From positions 28,933,206-28,997,205 of the forward strand of contig NC_045139.1 in the NCBI RefSeq assembly GCF_008831285.2: a stretch of DNA of 64,000 nt, in the 5' to 3' direction. The notes beneath the pieces were generated by a model. It searched no databases and was not told where the DNA came from. It saw only the letters and a list, made by a program, of their open reading frames with translations. Shown here one piece after another: positions 1 to 13,500 of this stretch; position 1 is the stretch's first letter, and each line of letters opens with the position of its first letter. Origin of the DNA: Nymphaea colorata. Taxonomy: Eukaryota; Streptophyta; Magnoliopsida; Nymphaeales; Nymphaeaceae. Both the position numbers and the translations under genes were made by a program.

Positions 1-1133
1 ATGTATTGCATCGCCTCCCTTGTTCACCTGTTCATTTTACATGGTAACAATGGCTCCGACAAACCAGATGAGCGGCTATATCTTGTGGATGATTATTACG
101 ACCAAGCTGGCCTTGCCTGAAAGGGCATTAACTTGTGGAGCTTCGCTTCGATCCCTGGAACTTAACAGCTCCTAACAGGAAATGGTCGAATTCATGAACT
201 TCCTTGATCTTTTTGAGATTTGTTCGCCGCTAAGATCTTCAAAGTTCATGAAATTTCCAATCATGTTTCAGCTGGTATTTCTAGCTTCTCTGCGGCCTAC
301 TTTCTTTCTTTTCCCTGTCCCTTCCATTTTCTATTTTAATCCCTGGGAAGGGTGGGTGAACAACCGTGGTGGGGCTCAAACCGAAGACCTCCTGGTTTTC
401 TCATTCGTCTTCCACAAAAGCTTCTTTTGAAAATTTTTCATTTAGATCCAGGTTTACTTTTTACCTGTATTTTCAAAGCTCTTTTCTGAATATTTAATAA
501 AAGTCAGACTTCCATAAAACCTGTCAGATTGAAGCAAACTTATGTTGAAGACTTAAATCTGAGAAACAGAAAAAAAGTTAGCCAATTTATTTTTCATATT
601 ACCTTCTACCTCTAAATTAGATTTCTTTTTATTTTAGCCAATCTTTCGTTTTTTAATTAAGCTTAGTTTATTTGAAGAGCTTATTTGAAGTTTCTATGAA
701 AAATTTGAGCCTTACTGAAAAAAAATTTTAAAAATAGTTTCTTTTGTTTACATGCAAATGGTAGTAGGCCCAAGAACGAAAATTATCATTTTTCTGAACT
801 GTTCTATCGCCACATGGCAGCGATTCGACAGGCTGTTACCAGAGTATGCCAGTTGCCTCAGTTTTTAATATCAAGTTCTTAACCTCCTTCAACTTGAAAG
901 ACTTGAGCTTAAGAACTCCAAAAGGTGCATATATAGCTTTCTCTGGTTGTGCAAAGATGGTATCAGACAAATCCTATATATTCCTTTTACATTCCCCATT
1001 TTAGACAAATTAAACTTCATATTCGTCACTCCAACCCCTCAGCCGGTATGGCGGAGATGGCCGGAAAAAGGTGCACTTTTTTGGGGGTTAATATCCAAAG
1101 TTAACCTGAAAGTTTTATACATTATTTTGGCAG
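1..1133. other. No gene recognised; probable intron 1 of the GDSL gene
   Basis: No exon is supported here. The GDSL gene to the right enters its first visible exon in mid-codon, so a donor must lie upstream, but no stretch here encodes the signal peptide or the FGDS nucleophile block expected in exon 1. The sequence is AT-rich. Around 353-390 a short segment resembling a reverse tRNA B box may be SINE-derived, but the match is weak. Confidence 0.5.
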
Positions 1134-2572
1134 GCGATTACATGGGATATCCGAGACCTATAGCATTTATGGACCAATCTTTGGATGTGGATGCGATACT
1201 AAAAAATGGAGTCAATTATGCTTCTGGTGGAGGGGGGATCCTCAATGATACAGGCCAATTATTCGTAAGCATTGAATCTTTTTTAGTAACATGTTAATGA
1301 AAAGTTTTCTGATTTCTTCTCGACAACATAAAACTCTATGTAGCCAGCTTGATTGTGCCTTCGGTTCTTCTTGGATGCAGGTGCAAAGATTTTGCTTTTA
1401 CAAGCAGATTGATCTCTTCCAAGGGACACAAAAGCTGGTCAAAGAGAAGATTGGCAGCGAAGCAGCAGACAAGTTCTTCAAGGAAGCAAGCTACGTCGTT
1501 GCACTGGGAAGCAACGACTACATCAACAATTTTCTGCTTCCTGTTTATCCAGATGCATGGGCATACTCCTCCACAGGATTCACAAACTTGCTGATCTCCA
1601 CACTGAAGGACCAACTGACGGTAAACACAAATCGTCAACAAATTTTAACTATTAAAAACATGACCTTTTGAAAAGCTCCACCAATTAATTGACCCTGGCT
1701 TCAAACATGTAGGAAGATATGCATCAATTCCATGAAGTTTGTGTTCCTTTTATGTAAAAGATTGTGCATGGTTCCCTTCATTTCTCACATTGTTATCATT
1801 GTTATTATTATTTATTATTATTATTATTATTATGTATGAACTAACAGGAGGAGGCTGCTGTAACCATGTGCAGTTGCTGCACAAGTTGGGAGCTCGAAAA
1901 TTGATCTTCTTTGGGCTGGGTCCGATGGGTTGCATTCCCCTGGAGAGGGTCATGAACACCAACTACACCTGCCAAGACAGTGTCAACAAGCTTGCTATGA
2001 GCTTCAACGACAATACCAAACAACTCATGCAAGATTTGTCTGCACAGCTTCCCAACGCCACCTTCCAATTTGGAGATGCCTACAACGAATTCGCCGATTT
2101 GATTGCCAACCCTCTCAAACATGGTCGCTTCTTGCCAAATTATTGTTTGATTGATTCCCTGTTTCCTGAACCGCAGAAGCTGATCAGGAATTTTTCCTGT
2201 GTTTTAACAGGATTCAGCAACGCGGACTCTCCGTGTTGCAGACTGGGGAGGATACGGCCATCATTGACGTGCACCCCAGCATCAAGTCTGTGCAAGGAAA
2301 GGAGCAAGTACGTGTTCTGGGACGAGTACCATCCCACCGAGGCCGCCAACCAGGTCATTGCGAATGCCATCATCAAGAAGCTCAGCTTCAGGCCCCTCAA
2401 CGCACCACCATCGGCGGCTGCGGCCCCCTCCAACAATACAGCATCCTCTCCGGCCACTACTTCCGTTGCTCCGGCAGGGGCGCCCTCCTCTCCCACGGCT
2501 CTCTCCCCAGCTTCTTCGACTACCACCGTTCCCTTCATTGCCACGCCACCCGCTCCTACTCCTTCTTCCTGA
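1134..2572 (+). CDS. GDSL esterase/lipase (SGNH hydrolase), 5' exon missing
   Basis: Secreted plant GDSL-family hydrolase of lipid or ester substrates; the natural substrate is unknown. Four exons fit: 1134-1264, 1381-1620, 1874-2123 and 2211-2572, all GT-AG, giving 327 residues that start in mid-codon. Visible family blocks are NYASGGGG (block II glycine), GSNDYINN (block III asparagine), FGLGPMGCIP, and VFWDEYHPT, which carries the catalytic Asp and His. The nucleophile block FGDS and the signal peptide belong to an upstream exon that I do not find in bases 1-1133, so it lies off the left edge or is lost. The order and wording of the blocks follow Arabidopsis At1g74460 closely. The C-terminus carries an extra tail of about 50 residues rich in Ala, Pro, Ser and Thr, resembling an arabinogalactan-type extension; typical relatives end soon after the His block. 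The family call is secure. Whether the gene is complete outside the window is unknown. Confidence 0.88.
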
Positions 2573-5500
2573 TAAAACTTAGTTTGCTTTTCCTCTGTTT
2601 TGATCGAAGCTTGCACATGAGGAATTGACGTTGTTTAGGGAACACTACTATGGTGCTCGGCAAGGAAGAGTTGGGGAAGACAAAGAGTACTGTGGAAGCA
2701 CGAGCATCTGGGAACATCTCTGCTCACTGAGGTGTTACCTCTTAACGTGAAACACGAGTGTTCTAGTTGGCTTTTACTGTCCTATTAATGGTTGAGCCAG
2801 CAATCAAAACATAGCAATAGACCTGAAGATCAGGAAGAACTTTGAAAGGGCATCTAAGGTTGAAATTTCTTGTAGTTTCATATTTTGTACCGTCACGGGA
2901 CTGCCTAGCTCCAGCTTCAATCGCAAAAAGAAATGGAAAAGAAAAAAGAGAGTTTGTTTGAAACCTTTATATTTTGCTAATGTCAGTGTCAGTAAACCGG
3001 CCCGACGTTCACCTGTCCGGCGGTGTAAGACTGATGAAATTCATGTTTGATTGCTTGGAGAACTTGTCTGAGAAGGGGAAAAGTTTTCGCTAATACACAA
3101 TACCGATTCAAGTTCTAAACCGAAAAAACCAGGGTATGTTTTCTTCTCGATTTTCAGTGAGACTTAAGAATCATACTTTTTAGATTGATGCATCCAAACC
3201 CTTATCTTAGGCAATCAAACACGTGCTTACGAAAATGAGAATTATTTTTTGGCTTTCAGATCTTTTCCTTTCACAGTCCTGTCTCTGCAAATAAGTTTAG
3301 CGTGGTTCACGTTTGGTGAGACCAATTAAATGTTTCGATTAAAAATTATTTCTTTGAAATAGGTCTATATTTTGGCCATGATAAAAGATTTCCTGTGCTT
3401 AATCTTGGTTGTCTTTAAAATCATTTCCTTTCCATCTATCGAATCGAAAGAAAGTGTAAATCAAAGTAAGTTCATGAGTCAAAATAACTGAAACACCATC
3501 ATTTTCCTCTTGACCTATTGGTTGTCATTGTTTCTATTTTTTTTTTCAAATTTTACTACTTTTTCGCGATTTTACAACTCATATTTATCTCTTTCTCTCA
3601 TGAAAATCTGAACCATTTTGTGTTTTTATGCTCTATGAACAAAAGGTACTTTCCTTACCTACTTGAAAGGACTAAGGAGAGTTGGCTGAGAGCAACCCTT
3701 TGATATTTTGGTTAGCCATACAAAATTTAAGTGTGATTTCAATAACGTACGTTCCAAGTCTAGCTAGGTGCGTTGTCAATTACTGACAAAATTAACTTTT
3801 AAGACTATTTGTAAATTTTTTCCAGAAAAAGAATGTCGTCGAGACTTTTCAGCCAATTAATGATTTTGAACCCCTGAAAACATAGACAGTGGCGGATCCA
3901 AAAAACGCACTGACTAGTCTCTGGCTTAGTGGGTTGGGTGCTTGTAGGGCTCAGACCAAGGACTAGAGTGGGCACTCATGTTGATGGACCCAAATCCAAC
4001 TCCATTACAGCAGAAAGATCTCATGGACTGGCATGGGCAATGGCCCTCACCAGCCACATGGTAGCTTCTTCGCTACTGACATGGATCCAGCAATTAGAAG
4101 AGGCACTTCATTCTTCTATAAAGAAAACAAAAAACAAAAAAAACAGACAAAAATCAATGCGTCCTGATCTTTAAGTTGCTATCAACAGGTACACTACCTT
4201 ATCTCTTTTTAAATGCCAGTGCTCAACATCAATTAGATGAGGGCAATCGTAGCTTGAGGCCCATTCATTGTCATTGTAGCCAGCACAACCTTCACTTCCT
4301 TGGGGACAAAACAAAGTTCACTCTTCCTGTCTTCTTCGAAAAAGACTCTGAGTGTTAGTGAAGCTTCTATGAAGCTTCCTGCAACTCCAACCAACTGTGG
4401 ACGCATCCTCCCTTGCAGAATCCTACTCTTATTCTATTCCAATTTACATTGATTGCCACGCATTTTGTTAGTTTGCTATTGTTTCCTTTGCATTTTCAAA
4501 AGGAGGTCTCCATTTCAAACTCACCTGCTTTTATTTTAGATAAAGTTTTCTTTTAGTGCTTGGTTAGCTCCAGTTTAGTGAAACTCGAGCTTGAGCAGAT
4601 TGAGTTGAATCTGAGTTCGAGTTGGTGAAGTCAAATTCAACTCAAGTTTGTGCAGAACTCAAGCTGAATCTTTCATAACTTGAGTCAAATTCGAGTTGGT
4701 TCAACTCTTCTACAGCCCCAAAGTCCTCCCATGTGCTTTTACTTTGATTCAAAAAAAAAAAAAAAAGTAAACAAACAATAAATCTTTGTCTTTACCATTC
4801 TTCCGCTTTTCATTCACTTTTAAATATGGTATTTTAAAAATGATATCATACTTCCATAAAACTCAACTGCAAACACAGAAAAAAAAAAAAGAGGGGTGGG
4901 GGTAGCATACCACGTGTCAGCCCGTGAGCAAGTCCTTTTCCTTTTCTATCTTATCTTGATAAAGGTGAAAACCCAATGTCCTGCAATGGTGACCAAATAA
5001 GAGGAGAAGAAGACGGTTTTAGTACTCATGCATGAATAAAACTGCACACGATTCGTACCTCTAAATCAGGTCTGGCCTGTAAAGAATTTGGGTTAATCGG
5101 ATTCCATACAATCTGGGGACCCGATTTCAGGCTTTGTTTCTTAATGCTGAATTCAGATCAACTAGTATAAACTCTGATATTTTTATGTAATGTGGTTGGA
5201 ACTTCATTCAATCTCAGTCAGATATCAAACTCAAATTTGGGTTCGGCTATGAAACTATGCACTGAATTTAAATCGGTCCAGCAATTTCATCCAGATCTCT
5301 TTAGTTCATCCAATTAAACAGATTCCAAATCTATCTATATCCGTGGATGTAAAGATACATTTTGCGTCCACATGTTTGAATTCGAGGGTCAAGAGCCAGC
5401 CGCTTGTTATACGGGATCTGACGCATTCCGAAGAGCGAAGCAGCGTTCCATTCTTTTCGGCGGCATCCTTCTGCATTGGCGGCGAGTGGAGTGCCACAAT

Positions 5501-6496
5501 CCCCTTCATCGTTTTTTATTTAAGACTCCCATCCAAAGTTGTCGGACTTCGACCAATTTTCCACAGTATGTATGGTTGTATTTTCGTCAAAAAGTGGACA
5601 TCGTCTTACCCATATAAAAACAAAAAAATTGTGGTTCCCATTAAATCAGATACGTCATACCAGTGATGCCTACATTGCCGCAGTAACTGTCCCTGTGTCA
5701 TTAGTTTCTTCTACTTGGTGTTCAATTTACTTCTGAGGTTGCAGATGAATGGGATTCTGCACCGTGAGACACACCAAAAACTTGGTTTTATAAAACTTAA
5801 CTTTTTTAATGAATTTTAAATACTCGATTTGTTGGTTTTGAAAACCTGGTTTTTATGAATAACTTGATTGGAAGGTTTTTCACTCTTTTTTATAAAATCA
5901 GGTTTTGTCAAAACTGCATTTTTTTTCAAACCCAATTTTGATGGCATTCAAAGATTGGAAAAACCTTATTTTAGAAGTAAAACCAGGTTTTGAGTTTTGC
6001 TTCCAAAACTGACTTTGGTTTGTAAATTAAAACTGGAAACACAAGTCTAGAACCGAGGTGCGTTGGGCTTTATGTGAAACTCAGGTTGTGGGGTTTGACG
6101 ATTTGATGTGAGGTTGGAGGTTGAGGAATTTGAATCAGTCAAATCAAAGCTTACCGAAGTCACCCTTAGCAAGAGCAGTAGAAAAATGTGGGATTCCACA
6201 GTTCCCCTTATGGATGAAGAGAAAATCTCCAGGCCACATATGAGGTAGTGGATATTGCACGCCATTGGGTGCCGTATGGTTGACCGACATATTCAATTCT
6301 TCTCACAAATATTACCCAGAAGACGGGCTGAAGTAGCAGCGGAAGTTTCTTGTTATACAGAGAAATGGCGCGGTTTGCGGTACATTGGGGTCAATCATTA
6401 GAAAAATGTGGACATGGTATCCTTCTTGCACCAAAAGCATACATGTATCAGAGAGTGCAGAATTACAGAGCTACTGCAGTCTAGTTTGCCCCCGAG
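2573..6496. other. Intergenic, AT-rich, with decayed repeat traces
   Basis: No gene is supported. It begins with the 3' flank of the GDSL gene. A stretch at about 3888-3975 opens with CAGTGGCGGATCCA, a motif common at the start of degenerate plant repeats. Stretch 4575-4715 is a run of GAGTT/CTCGAG-type words typical of decayed hAT-like MITEs. A poly-A run lies at 4749-4766. The segment 5770-6020 holds several copies of AAAACCTGGTTTT-like words in both orientations. Small open frames here have no recognisable content. Confidence 0.5.
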
Positions 6497-8921
6497 ATGA
6501 CTCCGCTCGCTCGTGCTTGGTTGCTCCTTACAGTTTACTTGATACCCTCTGGTTCTCTTCGATGGCATCTCTTGAGCTTCTTTTTCAATCCTTTTTGGCT
6601 CATACCCTGCCAATTTTTTGTGTGGGTGAAGGCATCAAGGAAATGGATAGCAGTGATTCTGTTTTTCCCCTTCAAGGTTGCCGTCGTTTACTTCATTTTC
6701 CCTGTTTATAGATTTTTGGTAGCTCGACTGTTCCGCAATAAAGGTTCCACGGAGTCAGCGGTTTGGCCAGAGGAGTCGATAAATTGTGAGGATTCGGAAG
6801 AATATGAAGATGTCCATGAATTCATTCCTGGGATCGAGTGGTTTCGCATTTTTGAAGTCCCTCCACTCGTAAGCGGATATGCAAGGATTGAAGTTGTTCA
6901 AAATATCGTGAAAGAAATGCCAAACATAGAAGAAGAACAGAGCACCAACGAATCTTCGGAAGCAGAAGTTCAAGAAGTAATGAATGCACTAGCAGGCATG
7001 CGAGCAGAACAAGCAACGAATGTATCTGCAAGGATAGAAGAAGTTCCGGTAGCCGATGAGGAGTTCATCGCAACAGATGACAACGAAAACGAAAAGGTGG
7101 AGGAAGATCATAACAGTACTGAGGATGCAGACACGGCTGAGTCAATTGATGAATCAGTTTCGGAGGCTGTAAATTATGAAACTGGAAGAAATGTGCTAGA
7201 TCGAATTAGCACCACGGGTACATTGACTTTTCAGAGAGGATTGGAGGTAGAAGAAGAAAGGGAAGAGGTTGACCAATTCTATCAGGAGTATAGAGAAAGG
7301 ATAACACAGCTTAATCGCCTGAACGAGGAATGCACCGATAATTTAAGTGAGTAGCTGCCAATATATATTTGTTTATTTTTACAGATTCACCCCAAAACAT
7401 GAAGTTTCTTTTTGCAACCTGTGGTTAACAACTTTCCGTGAGGGAAATTTTTGTGAAAATTCTCTACAAAGAGTTCAAATTTGATTTTCATTTTTCACTT
7501 TGTCAAGACGTTTCGGAAACCACGAGGAAAATTTTCTCAGTGCCTCAGATTTCTGTAGAGTGATGAAACAAAAGCATTAGTGGAATAGGAAAAGCATGCC
7601 CATTGTTTTGTTTCCTCTTTTTCATCATTAGTGATATTTTCCGTCGGTTCTGCTAAGCTTCTGCTAAATCGAGTTATTCTATAATGGATATAAGTTGGTG
7701 CCGATTTAGAGGAATATCCATGGAAAGTAAACCTAAAGAACATCCCCATATACCGTGTACTGCAATCTGAAACGTTGATATATTGTTTTAGGAACAATTT
7801 TGGCGAGGCTAGTTTGGAATTCAGAACTGCCACAGAAATTTGCTGGTTTAGTGTCTGTTCTGACAGACAATGCCGATAGGAGCGAAGCTGTTACAAGGAA
7901 ATTTATCAAGAGTGTAAGAGCACGTGTTGAGATGTTTTATGTGGGTCACTCTTGTTTGTGCTCCGAGGCTCTTCAATACCAATACAGGAAGATTCAGGAA
8001 ATGGCATCCTCTGTTCCTCCAGCGAGACTTCCATGTAATAAGATAGCTGCCAAATTTGATCACTTCAGGATTCTGCTCGAGAGATTCATGGAGGACGAAC
8101 GCATGCGAGGCGAGAGGTTTTGGAACTATTCCCAATTCAGGTTTATGCAATATAAAGACCTACTACTGGTTCCTTCCCTGTCAGGTGATCTCTTGCCTTG
8201 CTTTCTGTATTGGTTGCAGTCAACTTCGATCCCTAATTTTTGCTGCCGCCAAGTTTTTCTTCTCTCGCCCTTTTTCATGAAGTTGATTATATATGCTTCG
8301 CACATATGGAAAATGCAGATCAACTGGAAGCTGATAGAACTGGAGGTAAGAACATGGAGTCGAGCGAACTGCTAAATGTAGTTGAGGAGTGCATAGTATG
8401 GTTTCTGAAATTTCTCAAGAACGATCACGGGAGAAAACCTTCTGTTAGTCTGCGAAGGTTCCTGCTGTGGGATGAAGCACAAGTAGAAGACGCCAATGAC
8501 CTGAAGATGTTATCAGATATAAAAAGAACGCTTCGAGAAGTATGCTGATCTCTTTTTCTGTGTAATGGTTTAGTGATCCACATATTGGAAAAAAAAACTT
8601 GCCATGTCTAACATTCTGTTTCTTCTTGAACACTTCCTACAGAAGGAAGCAGCATTGAAGAATTTGCAAACAGAAAAGAGGGATTCGCTCTTAAAGAGGA
8701 AAAGAAGGAACCAAATTCAAGGCTGGTACAGGGTTGAATGTTTGTGTTGCTCAATTGACTTGAGACTTGTTGCTAGAGTTCTGGCTATGCCAATCGTCTC
8801 CACCAAGCAATTGAAATGGTGTCAAGATGTGCTGGCAAACATTCACTTTGATGGTAGCCAGGTTAAAAGAAGTCGCTTAGGCCTCCTTTTCCCATGTCCA
8901 GGGAGTGACCAAGAAAGATGA
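6497..8921 (+). CDS. Uncharacterised membrane-anchored acidic protein, 4 exons
   Basis: I do not recognise this protein. Exons 6497-7346, 7792-8184, 8319-8539 and 8643-8921 join in frame with GT-AG borders to give 580 residues. Residues 1-80 contain two or three hydrophobic stretches (about 8-20, 24-44 and 50-78), suggesting a membrane anchor. Residues about 85-250 are strongly acidic (Glu/Asp-rich) and probably disordered. Residues about 285-410 form a more ordered-looking segment with several aromatics and cysteines. A charged helical stretch (RTLREKEAALKNLQTEKRD) comes before a basic KRKRR patch, and the C-terminus contains a cysteine pair (ECLCCSIDL). The start is the first Met before the hydrophobic segment, and no upstream in-frame Met was preferred. 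It is convergent with the RNase gene at 10542. The membrane anchor is inferred from composition, and no enzymatic motif is seen. Confidence 0.75.
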
Positions 8922-9952
8922 ACTGTAGATTTTTCTTTCTCCATATGTTTACAGGTCGCTAATTAGTGGAACCTGTACACCCTTTGCATACCTTTTAGAG
9001 CTATGCACTGCGCGTGTTTTTTTCTTGTACAGTAACACAGTAAAAATATCTGCACTTCATAAGTTCAATCTTCTTTCCTCTGGTTTAATATTTGCATCGA
9101 ATAAATTGTCACGGGTTCGGAAACAAAGACAAGGCCATGTAACATGTGATTCCTACTCGACAAAGGTTCTGGTAGACTTGATCTGTTATCTCCTGTCTTT
9201 CACATACCTCAGGGGCAGATGGAATTAGTAGAATGGGAGGATGAGGGGATAAGCTTGAACAGCGACCTGACTCGGAGACCAAATTTAAATACCACATGTT
9301 TGCAGATAGACTTCACAATAACTCTTTTTAAGTTCTAAAACCAGAACAATTTTGTGGGTTGAACTCCATATGCATCATCAGGTGCTGGCAGAACGAGTCC
9401 GCATTATGCTTCGCATGTCATCGACTTTGCTTGACTTTGGAATGACCTACACTTTTCAATTCACCGTTGACTTTACAGGAACCAACCGCTGCAGTCATTC
9501 CATGGTGAAATATATCAGGTCTTTTCAAGCTTAAAAGTTGATGAATTCGAAGTCTTCATGTCACACCATGCTTTAAAGTCATGCTTTAAATAAAAAGCCC
9601 AAAAAAATCAAGTTGTCTTTTCTAGCTGATGATCTTGCAAAGATATCTGTAAGGTCAAAATTGAATAGAAAATACATATATAGAAATGCGCCCAAGTATG
9701 CCTCTTTATTGCATATACTTGTAAGGTGCATGTATCTTTTTGCTACCTAATGACATGGATGTGATCTTCGTAGGTCCAGCAGCAAAATTATGTTTCCTGA
9801 TGCATAGATTTGAGTCTGATCCGGCAGCTGCAGCTGCTTCTTTGGCAGTATGGGCTCACCATCCCCTCCCTAACGACAGTAATCAACTATTTCAGATTTT
9901 ATAGCTTACAATATGATATATATGCATAAAGAAGCATGTTTTTTCATATGAT

Positions 9953-9955
<3 letters not shown>

Positions 9956-9983
<28 letters not shown>
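9956..9983. repeat. (TA)n microsatellite
   Basis: Fourteen TA units, followed directly by a GATA-like tail. Confidence 0.95.
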
Positions 9984-10306
9984 GATAGATATCCGGATGT
10001 CTCACATACGCCTCAACAATAAATCGGGCTGCGTGTGTGGGACATCCAAAAACAAGTGACACAAAGTAAATAAAAACCCCTTCGGCAACTAAGGGTAGCC
10101 GGTAAATTTCAACAACGACAGGAGTGTGCGTGCATGCGCACACATATACATGAATCCTGACCTAGACGTGGTCCAGTTTTTCCTTGCGAGTCACGCCAGG
10201 GGCAGATTGCGACACTCCAACTAACATGCGTATCGATTAAATATTGAATTAAGAAGGTGGTGAGGAAGGGAAGGGAACCCCATGAAATCGTGAGGTTCAG
10301 TTCCTC

Positions 10307-10307
10307 A

Positions 10308-10340
<33 letters not shown>
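10307..10340. repeat. Compound (TA)n(CA)n microsatellite
   Basis: A TA run passes directly into a CA run about 200 bases beyond the stop codon of the first RNase T2 gene. Confidence 0.95.
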
Positions 10341-10541
10341 GAGTTTTGACTATCCTTCCAGGAAGTGGGTTTAGCACAATCCACTGCAGCTAAGGCAGTA
10401 CTGTAAATTATATTGCATGTATTTGAACTTTTTTTTCTCATTAACCAGAGTGCAAAAGATTCAACTGTCTGAGATTTGTCATGGGGTAGGAATTTGCTGA
10501 GCTAATCTCGTCCTCCAACAATCTGGAGACGCGACTTTGAT

Positions 10542-13500
10542 TCAGAAAGCAGGAAATTCAACTTCCGAGGAACATCTTCCTCTTGGCAGGACAGGGCAGT
10601 CAATGAAGTTGGTTCCCTTTGTGTTCACACATACGAAGATCTGGTAGAGCTGCGGTTGCCTGCTCTCATCAACATTGCATTCTATACCTGGGGCAAACCC
10701 TGTTGCTTCTTGTATGGCATTCTTTATGCTTTCTAAACTGTAACTTCCTCCATCTGGCCGAATTCCTAAAATCAAAAGAGCAAAATCGAATGCGTGAGAA
10801 GATGATCCTATTGGTAACAAAAGATTAATAATACTTCGACGACATTTTGAAAATAATTTGTAAACTAAATAGTGCAAAGACCAATGAGCTGATTTTTCAC
10901 AATTGGAGGTTTCTTCAACGGTTCACGCAAACGAAGATCACATACTGTGACTCATCTACCACCATATAGGCATACACTTACCAACCTGTACATTAAATAT
11001 GTTATGGTCCTATATATATTGTGGGCGCACCGACTATGGTTTTGGACCTTTCTCGATATTAAATTTCGGTGGCATAAGACAACAGACCCAAGATTGAAAA
11101 GTGACAACTAATTAAACGACTCTTTTTTGTTAATTCAAGATGTGAAATGTAAAGTTTACCTGCTTTGGTTAGGATGTGGAGGAGGTTGAGTTGGGTTTTG
11201 AGGTTGAGCGCAGCTTGGAAGTACTGGTGCTGGTTCAGCACCGATTCAGAGCAAGTCCCGTGCTTCTCCCACTCGTGGGACCAAAAGCTGGTGCCGTCGC
11301 TGCTTGGGCACGACAGAGAAGGCCACTGCTTCTCCATCTCATCCCTCAAGTCCGATATCTGCAATAAATTACAATTCATGTAATACATATTTCGTTGATC
11401 TTTTCAAAACCTTGTCCAAAATATATAGAAAGGTAGAGAGTCGAGGAATCATGATGAATGCAACAAACAAGCGCCACACCTATTAGTCGTTCAAAGAGAA
11501 ATCTGAAAACCAAAGTAGATGTCAAATTTCAAAAACATTTTTCTGCTTATGCGTTTGTTCCAAGAACTCAAAATGATTGAGACTTGTACCAGTCCTACTT
11601 TTTAAGTATATAGCTATTCGAGATTTAAAAACTAGGATTAACCTCCATGGCGTGCGCACTCACAAGGCACAAACCATCAACGCTTTCCTGTCTTTGTCTT
11701 GTATCGAGAGGGCGAGAAGGTGAAGCCGGGCAAAACGCTGCCTGTTCCTTGACATGACGTACTTTCGAGCAGGAAAAGCCAAAAACGGAAAAAAAATGAA
11801 AGAAAAATATGGGAGCGAAAGCACTTTCCATGTTGTCCCGGGGGTTGTAACACACTTGGGAGGTCTAGTGGCTGCCAAGCCACCAGTCGCTGGTTCAACT
11901 CCCAGTGTTGCTCTTCTCTTGCAAAAGCCGATACATGCCATTACCAGAGTATGGGGAAAATGGCCATGGGGTTTTACACCTGATGTGAGCATCTACGTCT
12001 CTCTTCCACAAGTAAAAACTAAGAAAGGGCAATTTTACGAGGATGCCTTCTATTTAAGCATTAGAGACATTTTGGTTATTTGCTGCTGAGTCTTTTGTTA
12101 GGGTCCATGACATATATATATGACATGTTCTGGTGTTTTCAAGCTTTGTCATTTTAAAGAAGAATTAAGAACGTTGTTTTTTCGAAAAAAGTACCAAATA
12201 AGAGCCTGACGTGAAGATCTCTTAACTTAAGATTATAGGAAAAAACAGTCCACATAAAGCAAAATTGCCTAATTGAAAGAACATCTACCCTCAGGATCCC
12301 TATAACGTCTCCTGTTTTACGAAGCCTGTCAATTCTAGAAATAATAACCGAAAGAAATTGAATTTCCCTTAATTAATATGGATGCCGCTAATTTGTGAGT
12401 AAAAAATGGACGAATTACTGCAAAAAATACAGCCATCATTAAGGAGGACGCCGGCCTGCACTTGCTCAGAAAAGACCGGATCCAAGAAAGGCTGTGTGTT
12501 GATGATCATCATAATTAACTTCCCAAATGTTGCAGTCCTCGACTGCAGCTTAAATGGAAAATGAGAAACGCTTATTGGATCTTATGATTCTTATCACTCA
12601 TGAGAAAAAAGTGAAACCTATTTTCATTCAAACAGCTTTAATCCAGATAAATGGTATTACCAAAGACATAAAAGCGGGCGACGGGATGAAAATGATGTGG
12701 TGTTCCGAGATTTTTCAAATAAATCGATACCATGGTCCAAATAGAAGCATGGTATTTCAAGAATAGCAGCTACCCTTTTTGAAGTGCCGTCGTTTTTCAC
12801 AGTTAAGAGTGTTTATAGCTTTTCATGTTTTCCTTTTTTCATTTCAAACTTCATTCCGTTCTATTTTTCACATTTTAATAGTGAATTATGCCTTTTTTTA
12901 ATTTAGTTATGAAAATATGTATAATATCTTAATAATTATGTTTAATGGGAGACGGGGCACGAGGAAAATAGGACCGTTTAGTGAGATTCACTAAGATTAG
13001 TCTCTTTTCGTTCTGTAAAAGTAGCGTACTTGAATCCCTTCAAATATTACGATGCTTAGGCTATTAAGAAATGCTTCTTTACTATGCAAGTGAATCCCAT
13101 CAAGCATCTGGACACCTATAATTATTAAAGATGTGTCTCTCTCGAGCATGGAGGCCTAACGATTCTACAAAACATTTTTAATAGACTTTTCTGTCATGAA
13201 TTCTTTTCACAGTTTTCTAAAAAGAATCGCGCGAAAAGCTTTTCAAACAAGAAAAACCTGGATGATGGTAGAAATTAAGAGAGGCCCTCAACCTCGAACA
13301 GGTGATGCTGATGCCCCTACTTGGCATAAGAAAGCATTTAGAAAAGCGAGGGTCCTACAGTACTGCCCTTTCCAAAAGTCACCCTCCCAATGGAAAGATA
13401 CGAAGAAGTAAACAAATCACTCAAGATATCCGGACATTTCTATTTGCCAAGAAAATTGGAGAAGAACATCTGTGACTTGTGGGCAAAATACAGACCTCGG

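Larger units (their letters stand above)
8922..10541. other. Intergenic between convergent genes
   Basis: This is the 3' flank of the membrane-protein gene and of the minus-strand RNase gene. No coding content is seen beyond short chance frames. It holds two simple repeats, listed separately. Confidence 0.5.

Noticed and set aside
1739-1873. Extension of GDSL exon 4 to an upstream ATG
   Set aside because: The open frame continues into a TTA/ATT-rich intron stretch. Family alignment places the exon start at 1874 after a CAG acceptor.
5343-5736. Overlapping plus-strand open frames of 65-107 codons
   Set aside because: No homology, no splice logic and mutual overlap in three frames; judged chance frames in intergenic DNA.
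5770-6020. Inverted copies of AAAACCTGGTTTT-like words as a MITE
   Set aside because: The words are short and near-palindromic, recur inside the segment, and no target duplication or clear ends could be set.
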